In this document: piece after piece, positions 27,951 through 39,313 of the stretch | Layout: each line of letters begins with the position of its first letter | How positions within the stretch are numbered: the first letter of the stretch is position 1 | Assembly: GCF_947496195.1 (NCBI RefSeq) | Contig: NZ_CANMBY010000004.1 | Location: forward strand, 117,027-181,026 | DNA: 64,000 bases | DNA from: an uncultured Polaribacter sp. | GTDB taxonomy: Bacteria > Bacteroidota > Bacteroidia > Flavobacteriales > Flavobacteriaceae | Direction: 5' to 3' | Made by a program: the position numbers and the translations under genes | Notes under the pieces: model-generated | Told to the model about the DNA's origin: nothing | Database searches by the model: none | The model's input: only the letters and a program-made list of their open reading frames with translations

Positions 27951-27980
27951 TAAATATTAGTTAGATTGAAATCAAAACTA

Positions 27981-28010
27981 ATAAAAAAGAGTGCTGTAAA
28001 AGCACTCTTT
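27981..28010 (-). terminator. Terminator after isocitrate dehydrogenase
   Basis: AAAGAGTGCT (27986-27995) pairs with AGCACTCTTT (28001-28010) around GTAAA. On the minus strand the stem is followed by a T-rich run. It insulates icd from the efflux operon. Confidence 0.9.
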
Positions 28011-28035
28011 ATTGTTAATGTTTCTTAAAAATTTA

Positions 28036-30357
<2,322 letters not shown>

Positions 30358-30423
30358 TCATTAATTAACCTACTTTATTGAGAAAATAATAATTATTTAG
30401 GTTTTTTTATATAATTCAGAAAT

Positions 30424-30468
30424 AAAAATAAAAGCCATATCAGACAAATAAATTGCTTGATATGGCTT
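30424..30468 (-). terminator. Orphan hairpin with minus-strand T-rich run
   Basis: AAGCCATATCA (30432-30442) pairs perfectly with TGATATGGCTT (30458-30468), loop 15 nt. On the minus strand it is followed by TTTTATTTTTATT. No gene ends nearby: rplS already has its own terminator 450 bp upstream. It could end an unannotated RNA transcribed from about 30500-30900. Confidence 0.5.
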
Positions 30469-30917
30469 CTTTGAAATAGTCTTTTACACTCTTTTGCATT
30501 GCTGCAAAATAAATAAGAATCTAATCTTATATTTCTTTATTTTTTAAAGAAATTATATTTTACTATTTCATTTTTGAAATACTTTTCAAATGAACTTACA
30601 TTTTGTAGGTTGAATTGATTAGTAAATCTATTGTTATTTATAATTAGCATTTATTAAACTAAGTTTTTAATTTTAGTTTTTTATATGTTTAATTTTCAAT
30701 AAACATTTTTTAAAGTACTAATATTGAAATAACAATATATTAAAGAACGTTACTTTAAATTATTTAATCATCAATAATACTTTATATAATTTATTATATT
30801 GATATTATATTTCATTAAATACTGATGTAAATGTAATGTTGTTTTTTAGTTTTACAAACTTTTTTTAGAGTTTTAAATTAACATGATATGAACCATGTTT
30901 ATTAACATTTGTTAACT

Positions 30918-30949
30918 AAAAAAGCATTGTGAATAACACAATGCTTTTT
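30918..30949 (-). terminator. Terminator after rplS
   Basis: AAAAAGCATTGTG (30919-30931) pairs with CACAATGCTTTTT (30937-30949) around AATAA, with an A tract that becomes a T tract on the minus strand. Confidence 0.9.
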
Positions 30950-30974
30950 AATATTCTAAAAGAAGTTGAGATGT

Positions 30975-31325
30975 CTATCTCATTCTTTCTTTAATTCTTG
31001 CTTTTTTACCAGTTAAATCTCTAAAGTAGAAAATACGAGCTCTACGTACTTTACCTTTTTTGTTTACTTCTATCTTCTGAATAGATGGTAAGTTTAATGG
31101 AAAAATTCTTTCAACACCTACTGTACCAGACATTTTTCTGATTGTAAATGTTTCAGAAGCTCCTGTACCTCTTTTTTGGATAACAACACCTCTAAAAAAC
31201 TGAGTACGTGTTTTGCTACCTTCTTTAATTTCGTAGTATACTGTAATTGTGTCACCAGCTGCAAATTCTGGTAATTCGTTTTTTGTTACAAATTCGTCTT
31301 GTACAAATTTTACTAAAGATTCCAT
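30975..31325 (-). CDS. rplS: 50S ribosomal protein L19
   Basis: 116 residues. The conserved [35 protein letters not shown] block and the basic end [24 protein letters not shown] identify L19, which sits at the 30S-50S interface. It is downstream of trmD in the same direction, the usual trmD-rplS order, but 145 bp apart, with its own TAAATTTG -7 candidate at 31393-31400 on the minus strand. A strong terminator follows. Confidence 0.97.
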   Translation of the reverse strand: MESLVKFVQDEFVTKNELPEFAAGDTITVYYEIKEGSKTRTQFFRGVVIQKRGTGASETFTIRKMSGTVGVERIFPLNLPSIQKIEVNKKGKVRRARIFYFRDLTGKKARIKERMR

Positions 31326-31470
31326 ATCTTAAAAATTATAGTTTAACAAAAACAACATTCACGTATTTCGTCAGAGGTTATTTTAGCGAGTGCAAATTTA
31401 GTAATAATTTTTAGTTTGTAAAATTTAAATTCAATTATTTCTAATTATTTTACTTTGAGCCTTGTAAGTA

Positions 31471-32148
31471 CTAATCTTTTAGTAAGTCTGGTCTAATTTC
31501 TTTAGTTCTTTCATAGGCTTTTTCTGTTCTCCATTCATCAATTTTAGGGAAATTACCACTTAATAAGATGTCTGGAACTTTCATGCCTTCGAACTCTGCT
31601 GGCCTAGTATATACTGGAGGAGAAAGTAAATTATCTTGAAAAGAATCTGTTAGTGCAGATTGTTCATCACCAATAACACCAGGTATAAGTCTTACAATAC
31701 TATCAACTAAAACAGCTGCAGCTAGCTCTCCACCAGTTAAAACATAATCGCCTATTGAGATTTCTTTGGTTATGTATTTATCTCTAATTCTTTGGTCTAT
31801 TCCTTTATAATGACCCGTTAAAATTAGTATGTTTTCTCTTAAAGAAAGTGTATTAGCTGTTGTTTGATTTAATGTTTTAGCATCTGGTGTCATGTAAATG
31901 ACTTCATCATATTTTCTTTCTGATTGTAATTTTTTAATACAATTTGTAATAGGTTCTATCATTAAAACCATACCTGCACCACCACCAAACTGAGTGTCGT
32001 CTATTTGTTTGTAATTACCTAAGCCATAATCTCTTAGATCATGAATTTTAATTTCTAAAAATCCATTTTCTTTTGCTCTTTTAATTATAGAATGATTAAA
32101 AGGACTCTCTAAAAGCTTTGGAACAGCAGAAATAATATCTATACGCAT
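31471..32148 (-). CDS. trmD: tRNA (guanine-37-N1)-methyltransferase
   Basis: 225 residues, SPOUT superfamily. [12 protein letters not shown] and the knot region [25 protein letters not shown] are diagnostic, together with FGGGAGMVL near residue 55. It methylates G37 of tRNAs from S-adenosylmethionine, preventing frameshifts. Its start lies only 4 nt beyond a perfect TACATTTG element (32153-32160), which suggests a leaderless transcript. Linked to rplS as in most bacteria. Confidence 0.97.
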   Translation of the reverse strand: MRIDIISAVPKLLESPFNHSIIKRAKENGFLEIKIHDLRDYGLGNYKQIDDTQFGGGAGMVLMIEPITNCIKKLQSERKYDEVIYMTPDAKTLNQTTANTLSLRENILILTGHYKGIDQRIRDKYITKEISIGDYVLTGGELAAAVLVDSIVRLIPGVIGDEQSALTDSFQDNLLSPPVYTRPAEFEGMKVPDILLSGNFPKIDEWRTEKAYERTKEIRPDLLKD

Positions 32149-32152
32149 TTTG

Positions 32153-32160
32153 CAAATGTA
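32153..32160 (-). promoter_or_regulatory. -7 element of trmD
   Basis: The minus strand reads TACATTTG, then CAAA, then the trmD ATG. The 4-nt gap places the predicted transcription start at or near the start codon. dapF has the same element and the same gap. Confidence 0.5.
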
Positions 32161-32261
32161 AGTTTTTTGTTGAGTTTTAAAATCTGTTTTATAGATGTAA
32201 TAACAAAATTAAACCTGTTTAGTTTTTAGAACCTAGAATTCATAATAAAAAAAAACAATTT

Positions 32262-33482
32262 TTAAGACAACCAAACTTTTAGTTTGTCTGTTATTTGTGG
32301 GTTGCTTAACAAATCTAAATGATTGTTTTCATAAAGGATTAGAGTGTTTTCTTTTAAAAAGTTTAATTTCTTATCAGGATTTTTATGTTTTCCTAAAGCA
32401 CTTTTTAAATCTACTAGGCTATCTCCTAATAGATTGTTTAATTTATTACTTAAAACTCCAGCTATAGCATAAAATTCGATTTCTTTTGGTAATTGAATAG
32501 TTTGTCTGTCATCACTTCTTAATTCAAAACGATTTTTGTTTTTCCAATCTTTATCTATGATGTTACCATATCTTAAATCTGTTACACCTGCACTTCTAAT
32601 TTTACCTAATTTTGCAAAAGGCTTTGCATAAGGTACAGTTGCCAATACTAAATCTAAATAGTTTCCAATTTTTTCTATTGGTGATCCATGATGAGGAGTA
32701 CCTAGAAAAACAACTTTTTTTAATGATTTAACCCAATTTTGATTTTGTTTTTTAGCATAATATAAAGTACTTCTGGTAACTAAGCCTCCCATACTGTGAG
32801 CTATAATTGTGATTTCTTTAATGGGAACAGGCCAGTTTTTAGAAAGTGTTTTTAAAAGTTTATTTAAGTTTTTACCATTTGTTGAAATATGTCTGCCACT
32901 ATTATAATTAAGGTATAATAATGTTTTGTTTAAATCATTAGCTAAAATTTCTCCATGATTATGGTTGTTACGAGTCCATTGTAAACTACTCATGCAAGAA
33001 CCATGAATCATTAAAATAATTTTGCCAGAATTATTGGGGAAATTTTCCTTTAAACTTTTAGCATTAAGTTGTACAGATTTCGATTGAGAGCGGAACTCCA
33101 TTCCAAGTTGAAGTGGATTGTTTTTTTCTTCTAAATAATCGCCAATTACTCCATTTAAAATTGATAAAATAACCTCTTTTTTATCAGATTCTTTTATTTT
33201 ATTAACTATAGAAGGTAATAATTTTAAAAAGCTTGAAATAGTACTGCCAAAAAACTTAGTGTTCCACCTAATAATTTTATATGTGATACCTGTTATGCCT
33301 GTAATTAATTTTTGAATCTCTGTTGAAGGTAATAAGGGAGGGTGAACTATTTGTTGATGCATTTCTTCAACAATATTTGTTACGCCAATAGTTGCATCAA
33401 CAATTAGATGTGTAATACCTTGTAGCTCTGAATCTGTTTTTATATTTTTTGAAATGCTAGTAGTTTTTTGATATTTTTTTAC
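32262..33482 (-). CDS. Alpha/beta hydrolase (PGAP1/lipase-like) with no standard start codon
   Basis: From ATG 33362 the product has 366 residues. The nucleophile elbow is IIAHSMGGLV, preceded by an oxyanion segment IILMIHGSCMSS and followed by LGTPHHGSPIEKIG, typical of PGAP1-like esterases. The same frame stays open 40 codons further up, to 33482, and reads like protein (SELQGITHLIVDATIGVTN), which I recognise as the usual N-terminus of this family. That stretch has no ATG, GTG or TTG. An ATT start (33455) or a damaged 5' end is possible. Predicted cytoplasmic. Coordinates include the extension. Confidence 0.75.
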   Translation of the reverse strand, partial: VKKYQKTTSISKNIKTDSELQGITHLIVDATIGVTNIVEEMHQQIVHPPLLPSTEIQKLITGITGITYKIIRWNTKFFGSTISSFLKLLPSIVNKIKESDKKEVILSILNGVIGDYLEEKNNPLQLGMEFRSQSKSVQLNAKSLKENFPNNSGKIILMIHGSCMSSLQWTRNNHNHGEILANDLNKTLLYLNYNSGRHISTNGKNLNKLLKTLSKNWPVPIKEITIIAHSMGGLVTRSTLYYAKKQNQNWVKSLKKVVFLGTPHHGSPIEKIGNYLDLVLATVPYAKPFAKLGKIRSAGVTDLRYGNIIDKDWKNKNRFELRSDDRQTIQLPKEIEFYAIAGVLSNKLNNLLGDSLVDLKSALGKHKNPDKKLNFLKENTLILYENNHLDLLSNPQITDKLKVWLS

Positions 33483-33500
33483 TTATCTCTTTTTTACAAA

Positions 33501-34451
33501 TTATTCTTTAATACCCAAATGAAATAAAGCATCTCCTTTGTTTACGATTGGTGTTCTATTAATGCAGAAAATATATCCTTCATTTTGAGCAAATATTTTC
33601 TTTTTAAATTCACCAAAAGGATCTTGAATATGTCCTAAAACTTGTTTTTTTTCTACAAAAGTTCCGTTTTTTACAGTTGCTTGAAACATTCCTGAATGAG
33701 ATGCTCTCAACCATCTAGCTGAATTAATATAAATTGGTTTTTGAGTTAAATTTATATCACCATCAATAACATCTAAATGAGTTAGTATATTTTTGGTACC
33801 TCTGACACCATGTGCAATTATCTCAGGGTTTAATTCGTTGGTTTTGCCTCCTTCAAAAAGTAAAACCGTTTTTTTCATTTTGTTTAAGGTGTATCTAACA
33901 GACTTTGCAATATAGTTAGAACTAATAATGAAAGGTGGGTTAAATACTTCTGCTAATTTAAGTGTGCTTTCTTCTTCACTATGACATCTAATTTGTGCAA
34001 CATTATCACGCTCTCCACCACCTGTGTGAAAGTCTAAAACATAATCAACATGAGGAGCAATTTCTTTAGTAAATTGATAGGCAAATTGGCTAGCTAAAGA
34101 GCCATTTGCATTACCAGGGAAGACTCTGTTTAAATCTCTTCCGTCAGGAAATTCTCTTGTGTGTATTAAATACCCAAAAATATTAAAAACGGGCAAACAA
34201 ATAATTGTCCCGTTTTTTGGTTTGTTTATTTTTTGATTGATGATTTCTCTAATAATTCCTACTCCATTAACTTCATCTCCATGTATACCTGCCATTAGTA
34301 AAACTATAGGTCCTGGGTTTTTAGAACGTTCAACAATTACAGGTACTTTAACTGTTGTTCTAGTATGTAATTTTGCAATTTCTAAATCTAGAATTGTCTT
34401 TTTCCCTTCAGGTATATCTTTCCCTAAGAGAGTAAGTTTATTATTCGACAT
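33501..34451 (-). CDS. Succinylglutamate desuccinylase/aspartoacylase-family zinc amidohydrolase
   Basis: 316 residues of the M14-like AstE/AspA family. Zinc ligands are in GIHGDEVNG (His and Glu, about 55-63) and the DFHTGG motif (about 140-145); the C-terminal beta domain is present. Family members remove acyl or aminoacyl groups from amino acids, or cut a terminal Glu-like residue. Its start overlaps rimK by 11 bp, so it is translated with the S6 glutamate ligase. This suggests it handles glutamate tails or a similar conjugate; that part is inference. Confidence 0.9.
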   Translation of the reverse strand: MSNNKLTLLGKDIPEGKKTILDLEIAKLHTRTTVKVPVIVERSKNPGPIVLLMAGIHGDEVNGVGIIREIINQKINKPKNGTIICLPVFNIFGYLIHTREFPDGRDLNRVFPGNANGSLASQFAYQFTKEIAPHVDYVLDFHTGGGERDNVAQIRCHSEEESTLKLAEVFNPPFIISSNYIAKSVRYTLNKMKKTVLLFEGGKTNELNPEIIAHGVRGTKNILTHLDVIDGDINLTQKPIYINSARWLRASHSGMFQATVKNGTFVEKKQVLGHIQDPFGEFKKKIFAQNEGYIFCINRTPIVNKGDALFHLGIKE

Positions 34452-35316
34452 GAATCTCTAAGTAACGTATAATTTCTTTAGCAATGTTTTTACCAGTTGC
34501 ATTTTCTATACCTTCTAAACCAGGTGAAGAATTTACTTCTAATACTAGTGGGCCTTTTGAAGATTGCAACATATCTACACCAGCAACACCAAGCCCTAAA
34601 GCTTTAGCTGCTTTTATTGCAGTTTTTTCTTCTTCATCACTTAGTTCAATTACAGTTGCATTTCCACCTCTGTGTAAATTAGATCTGAATTCTCCTTCTT
34701 TACCTTGTCTTTTCATAGCTCCAACAACTTTACCATCAACTACAAAAGCTCTAATATCTGCACCTCCTGCTTCTTTAATAAACTCTTGAGCAATAACTCT
34801 AGCTCCTAAACCATTGAATGCCTCTAATACTGAAGTTGCTGCGTTTTTAGTTTCAGCTAAAACAACACCTAAACCTTGAGTTCCTTCTAATAATTTTAAA
34901 ACTAGAGGAGCGCCTCCTACTGATTTTACAACATGTTCAACATCTTTAGTGTAATTTGTAAAAACTGTTTTAGGTAAACCAACTCCAGCTCTTGCTAAAA
35001 TTTGTAAACTACTTAACTTATCTCTTGACCTTGTTAACGCTGTAGAAGATACAGAAGTAAATACTTTCATCATTTCAAATTGACGAATTACTGCAGTACC
35101 ATAAAAAGTTACAGAAGCACCAATTCTTGGAATGATAGCATCTATATTAGTAAGGTATTCACCTTTATAATAGATTTTTGGAGATCTTTTTTCAATTTCT
35201 ATATTACATTTTAAATGGTCAACCACAAAAACTTCGTGTTTTCTTTTAGTAGCTGCCTCTACTAATCTTTGAGTAGAATATAATTTTGGATTTCTAGATA
35301 GTATAACTATTCTCAT
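34441..35316 (-). CDS. rimK: RimK-type ATP-grasp ligase (S6 glutamate ligase family)
   Basis: 291 residues, close to the usual 300. The ATP-grasp core has [22 protein letters not shown] (about 134-155), [21 protein letters not shown] and the Mg-binding [14 protein letters not shown] near the C-terminus. RimK adds glutamates to the C-terminus of ribosomal protein S6; some relatives make other poly-glutamate conjugates. It sits between a RimB-like retropepsin (0 bp gap) and an aminoacylase (11-bp overlap), a compact write-and-erase operon. Confidence 0.93.
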   Translation of the reverse strand: MRIVILSRNPKLYSTQRLVEAATKRKHEVFVVDHLKCNIEIEKRSPKIYYKGEYLTNIDAIIPRIGASVTFYGTAVIRQFEMMKVFTSVSSTALTRSRDKLSSLQILARAGVGLPKTVFTNYTKDVEHVVKSVGGAPLVLKLLEGTQGLGVVLAETKNAATSVLEAFNGLGARVIAQEFIKEAGGADIRAFVVDGKVVGAMKRQGKEGEFRSNLHRGGNATVIELSDEEEKTAIKAAKALGLGVAGVDMLQSSKGPLVLEVNSSPGLEGIENATGKNIAKEIIRYLEIHVE

Positions 35317-35757
35317 TTATTTTGTTTTTAATCTGTAAGAAAGATTTGTTTTTGTGGTATCTATGATAAATTTATTATTTAAAAATTTTCTTCCCAATAA
35401 AACAGGAAACTTCATCTCTTTTCGTTCGCTCAAAGTTAGGTAGATTGGAAGTTCTTTGTTAAATATAATAATGGTAGTATTAATCATAAAACGTATTTCT
35501 GAAATACCATTAGAACTTTTTACTAGTTTAGAAGTGTAATTTTTGGTAGTAAACTCTTTGTTATTGTAATGTTCATGTTCTGGATCTAATAAAGTAAACT
35601 TTAATTTTTTTTCATTATTACTTTCAATTTCTTTAATGTTTGTACAATGTATAGAAGAAGTATAAGCTCCTGAATCTATTTTAATATCAATATCGTTTAA
35701 AGATAATTCAGGAAAATCTGCTTTATCTTTTCTACCAATAAGTATTTTATTATCCAT
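35317..35757 (-). CDS. RimB-like retropepsin-type protein (ATP-dependent zinc protease family)
   Basis: 146 residues. The family called putative ATP-dependent zinc protease (PF05618) has a retropepsin fold. Here the active-site Asp lies in DIKIDSGAYTSSIHC (about 25-39), with the D-S-G form instead of D-T-G, and a C-terminal FPVLLGRKFLNNKFIIDT block. In Pseudomonas, RimB of this family counteracts RimK. It is the first gene of the operon, directly abutting rimK. The family is certain; the action on S6 is inferred. Confidence 0.88.
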   Translation of the reverse strand: MDNKILIGRKDKADFPELSLNDIDIKIDSGAYTSSIHCTNIKEIESNNEKKLKFTLLDPEHEHYNNKEFTTKNYTSKLVKSSNGISEIRFMINTTIIIFNKELPIYLTLSERKEMKFPVLLGRKFLNNKFIIDTTKTNLSYRLKTK

Positions 35758-35906
35758 ATTTTGATGTAAAATTAAGTATTTAAAACATGAAACGTATAAT
35801 ATTTATTTACTTTATAAGATATTGTGTTCTAAATGTTTTAGAAAATAGGTTTAAAGAATTAAAAATTGATTTTAATTCTAATTATTTATTTTGAAGAAAT
35901 TTGTTT

Positions 35907-36281
35907 TTATAAAGCTTCAAGTTTTTGTAGAATAATTTTATATTCTACAATGCTTTCTTTACAAATAGGTATAATGTAGTTTAGTTTTTCTTTAATAAGA
36001 GAATCTTTTTCTTTTCTGTCTGCCATTTTTTCTAGTTCAGCAATTTCTTCTGAACAATTTATACCCATTAAACTAAAAGATGATTTTAAGAAATGAGAAA
36101 TACTCTTAATTTCAGTGTAGTCAATATTAGTAAGACTTTCCTCTAAAGTTTTTATTCTAGGTTCTGTATCTGAGATATAGACTTGAATAATTTGAATTAA
36201 AGCGTCTTTATCTGATGCAAAAAAAGTTTTTAATGATGTTAGATCAACAACATTACTTTCTAATACGCTTTCTATTTCCAT
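35907..36281 (-). CDS. Hpt phosphotransfer domain protein
   Basis: 124 residues, a single four-helix Hpt domain. The phospho-accepting histidine is H63 in ISHFLKSSFSLMG. It is divergent from a single-domain response regulator across 125 bp that carries a 12-bp inverted repeat. Hpt proteins pass phosphate between hybrid kinases and receivers. No kinase lies nearby, so the upstream sensor must be elsewhere. It probably phosphorylates the adjacent receiver (inference). Confidence 0.9.
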   Translation of the reverse strand: MEIESVLESNVVDLTSLKTFFASDKDALIQIIQVYISDTEPRIKTLEESLTNIDYTEIKSISHFLKSSFSLMGINCSEEIAELEKMADRKEKDSLIKEKLNYIIPICKESIVEYKIILQKLEAL

Positions 36282-36293
36282 ATTTTTTTTTAT

Positions 36294-36405
36294 TTTGGGG
36301 GTAATATGAGATATCTTACAAAGATGTGTAAATATAATTAAAACAAATATAAATTAATCAAGCTATTTTTGTTAATTTGATACGAGTTTTATAATTACCC
36401 CCAAA
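36294..36405. promoter_or_regulatory. Divergent promoter region with mirrored ATTACCCCCAAA elements
   Basis: ATTACCCCCAAA occurs at 36394-36405 just before the response-regulator ATG (36407). Its exact reverse complement at 36294-36305 lies just before the Hpt start, so both messages carry the element in the 5' leader. -7 elements are TATTTTTG (36364-36371, plus) and TATATTTG on the minus strand (36344-36351). It may be an operator, or an element of the transcript or translation start. Confidence 0.6.
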
Positions 36406-36406
36406 T

Positions 36407-36772
36407 ATGAGCAAAAAGAAAATAGTTTTAGCCGAAGACAATTCAGTACTTTCCCTATTATTAAAATTTAGGTTAGAAAAAGATGGGCATCATCTTTTAA
36501 TGGCTAAAAATGGTAAAGAAGCAATTGAACTTATAGAGAATGAAAATCCAGATTTAATTCTAACAGATATAATGATGGATTACGTAAGCGGATTAGAGGT
36601 TATAAGTCATGTTAGAAATAAATTAGAAAGTAAAACTCCAATTTTAGTTTTTTCTTCTTCTGGTCAAGAGGAGATGGTTTTAAAAGCATTTAATTTAGGT
36701 GCTAATGATTTTATGAGCAAACCTTTAAGTCCTAATGAGCTATCTATAAGAGTTAAAAGAATGCTTCTTTAA
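36407..36772 (+). CDS. Single-domain response regulator
   Basis: 121 residues, a receiver domain without output. The acid pocket holds E10 and D11, the phosphoacceptor D54 (LILTDIMMD), S83-S85 and the conserved K105 in FMSKPLSP. All key residues are present, so it should be phosphorylatable. It begins a run of five genes leading to a polysaccharide synthase, 9 bp before the HEAT-repeat protein. It probably relays the Hpt signal to the synthase complex. Confidence 0.93.
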   Translation: MSKKKIVLAEDNSVLSLLLKFRLEKDGHHLLMAKNGKEAIELIENENPDLILTDIMMDYVSGLEVISHVRNKLESKTPILVFSSSGQEEMVLKAFNLGANDFMSKPLSPNELSIRVKRMLL

Positions 36773-36781
36773 ATATGATTT

Positions 36782-37861
36782 ATGCAATTTACTTTATTTG
36801 AAGCTGTAATTTGGTCTTTAGTTATAGTACTAGCTATAATAATAGTCATCCTTATTTTCTATTTAAAAATACTAAGACGCAATATTAGGGTTAAAGAGAA
36901 GAATAATATAAAGTATCGCGAAAAAATTGAAAAATTACTTATCGAATATATTTATGCTGAAGAAGAAGGTGAGTTACTTAGTAAAAAGCAAAAAGCAATT
37001 ATTAAACAATTTAAAAAAGGACTTGTAAGTAAAAGAAAAAGAATAATAATTACAGAAACTTTTTTACAATTAGATCAGCAGGTAGCAGGTCATATGATAG
37101 AGCAAATGAATAGCCTTTATAAAAAAATTGGGTTATTAAATTATGCAATTAAAAAATTAAGAAGTAAACAATGGCATATTGTAGCTATTGGTATTAAAGA
37201 TTTAAGGCACTTTAAAGTAAAAAGAGTAAGAAGTTCTATTTCTAAACTAATAAACCACCACAGAGAAGAAGTAAGAAGAGAAGCTCATTTGTATTTTATA
37301 GAATTATTTGGTTTTGAGGGTTTAAATTTCTTAGACAACTTAAAAGTACCATTGTCTGAATGGGATCAAATTTTATTACTAGGTGAAGTAGAAAACTTTG
37401 AATATGATGAAACGTTAGATTTAAAAAAATGGTTAGAATCTAACAATGATTACGTTGTTTTATTTGTATTAAATATTGTAAAATTATTTAATAGGTTAGA
37501 AACAAAAGATACTTTAATTGATTTGTTACAGCATAAAAATGCAGAAATTAGAATAAAAACAATAGATATAATTACTCATTTTGAAATTTTAGAAGCCAAG
37601 GAATTTATTATTCAAAGATTTAGTGAAATTTCTGATAAAGAAAAAGTTGCATTTTTTAAGTATTTAGAAAAAGTAGCCGAAATTGAGGATGCCATGTTTT
37701 TAATAGAACATGTAAATAACAATAATTTCGAAATAAAACATAGAGCTTTAAAAATTTTAAAAAGAGTTGACGTAAACTTATATAATAAGTTAGAAAAAAA
37801 CTCTGAAGATGCTGAATATAATAGAATAATCGATTATTTAGATGTAAGTTATGGAGTATGA
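36782..37861 (+). CDS. Membrane-anchored HEAT-repeat protein
   Basis: 359 residues. One N-terminal membrane helix (about 6-29), a basic region (30-85), then helical repeats. HEAT-like units are clearest in RHFKVKRVRSSISKLINHHREEVRREAHLYFIELFG (about 142-177) and LLQHKNAEIRIKTIDIITHFE (about 247-267). Such scaffolds bind partner proteins. It overlaps the GT2 start by 11 bp. A likely role is a cytoplasmic adaptor between the receiver and the synthase, though no direct evidence exists. Confidence 0.85.
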   Translation: MQFTLFEAVIWSLVIVLAIIIVILIFYLKILRRNIRVKEKNNIKYREKIEKLLIEYIYAEEEGELLSKKQKAIIKQFKKGLVSKRKRIIITETFLQLDQQVAGHMIEQMNSLYKKIGLLNYAIKKLRSKQWHIVAIGIKDLRHFKVKRVRSSISKLINHHREEVRREAHLYFIELFGFEGLNFLDNLKVPLSEWDQILLLGEVENFEYDETLDLKKWLESNNDYVVLFVLNIVKLFNRLETKDTLIDLLQHKNAEIRIKTIDIITHFEILEAKEFIIQRFSEISDKEKVAFFKYLEKVAEIEDAMFLIEHVNNNNFEIKHRALKILKRVDVNLYNKLEKNSEDAEYNRIIDYLDVSYGV

Positions 37862-39284
37862 TTATATCATAAGAAATATTGTACTTGTTTTTCATTACTT
37901 CTTTTTAGTATTTACTGTACTAATAGTTGGTTCTTATGTTATTTTGGCTGTTTTCTCATCTAGAGAAACAATAGAGTACCTTAAAAAAAATAGTTTTGTA
38001 AATTATAAAGATTTACTTACTTCTGATGTAGCTCCTTCTATTTCAATCATTGCACCAGCCTATAATGAGAGTTTAAATATTGTTGAAAATGTTAGATCTC
38101 TTCTTTCTACACATTATGTAAATTATGATGTTATTATTGTAAATGATGGAAGTAAAGATGATAGTTTAGAAAAACTTATAAAAGCTTACGATTTAGAAAG
38201 AATAGAGTATTTGATAAATCAAAGAGTACCAACAAAGCCTTTAAGAGCAGGAGTATTTAAATCTAAAAATCCAGCATTCGAAAAACTTATAGTTGTAGAC
38301 AAAGAAAATGGAGGTAAAGCAGATGCTCTAAATTGTGGAATAAATATAAGTGAAAGTAGATATTTAGCATGTATAGATGTAGATTGTTTGTTATTGGAAG
38401 ATTCTCTTCAAAGAATGGTAAAACCCTTTTTAGAATATACAGACAGAAAAGTAATTGCTTCTGGAGGTGTTATTAGAATCGCAAATTCCTGTAAAATAGA
38501 AGATGGAAAGCTGTTAGAAGTAAATTATCCAGATAAATGGTTAGAGCGTTGTCAAATTTTAGAATATTTACGCTCTTTTTTATTGGGCAGAATGGCTTGG
38601 GCAAGGTTAAATGGCTTACTTGTAATTTCTGGTGCTTTCGGATTATTTGATAGAGAAATAGCTATAAAAGTTGGGGGTTATGATACCAAAACTGTTGGTG
38701 AAGATATGGAGATTATTGTTCGTATGCGAAGATATATGGAAGAAGAAAAGTTACCCTATAAAGTAGCTTATATTCCTGACCCTTTATGTTGGACAGAGGC
38801 TCCTGATAATAGAAAGATATTTATTTCTCAAAGAAATAGATGGACAAGAGGAACCATAGAAGTTTTAAAGATCCATAAAAAAATAAGATGGAATCCTAAT
38901 TATGGAGTATTAGGTATGTTAAGTTATCCTTATTGGATGATTTTCGAAAGATATGCACCTATTGTAGAAGTCTTAGGAATGATTTATTTTATTTTCTTAA
39001 TAATTTATCAACCCTTAAGTTGGTCTTTTATTTTAGGGCTATTTCTCTTGGTCTATTTATTTTCTTTATTATTCTCTTTTGTAGCTATATTTACTGAAGA
39101 GTTTACATATCATCAATATAAAAGAAAGGGTATTGGTTTTAAATTAATATTAACTGTTTTTTTAGAGCCATTTATTTTACATCCATTAGTGCTTTATGCT
39201 GCAATGAGAGGTAATTACGATTATTATTTTAATAAAAAGAAAAAATGGGGAGTCATGGTAAGAAAAGGGCTCTCAAAGTCATAA
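37851..39284 (+). CDS. Processive family 2 glycosyltransferase (polysaccharide synthase type)
   Basis: 477 residues. N-terminal helix at about 9-33 and three or four helices from about 350 to 440. The catalytic motifs are VNDGSKDDS (D near 99), DVD (176-178), TVGED (281-285) and QRNRW (327-331): the D, DxD, ED and Q(Q/R)xRW set of BcsA, PgaC and hyaluronan synthases. It should polymerise and translocate a sugar polymer across the inner membrane. There is no PilZ domain, so c-di-GMP control is not built in. Confidence 0.92.
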   Translation: MEYDYIIRNIVLVFHYFFLVFTVLIVGSYVILAVFSSRETIEYLKKNSFVNYKDLLTSDVAPSISIIAPAYNESLNIVENVRSLLSTHYVNYDVIIVNDGSKDDSLEKLIKAYDLERIEYLINQRVPTKPLRAGVFKSKNPAFEKLIVVDKENGGKADALNCGINISESRYLACIDVDCLLLEDSLQRMVKPFLEYTDRKVIASGGVIRIANSCKIEDGKLLEVNYPDKWLERCQILEYLRSFLLGRMAWARLNGLLVISGAFGLFDREIAIKVGGYDTKTVGEDMEIIVRMRRYMEEEKLPYKVAYIPDPLCWTEAPDNRKIFISQRNRWTRGTIEVLKIHKKIRWNPNYGVLGMLSYPYWMIFERYAPIVEVLGMIYFIFLIIYQPLSWSFILGLFLLVYLFSLLFSFVAIFTEEFTYHQYKRKGIGFKLILTVFLEPFILHPLVLYAAMRGNYDYYFNKKKKWGVMVRKGLSKS

Positions 39285-39313
39285 AGTTTAATGATTAAAA
39301 TCCTTCAGAAGTT

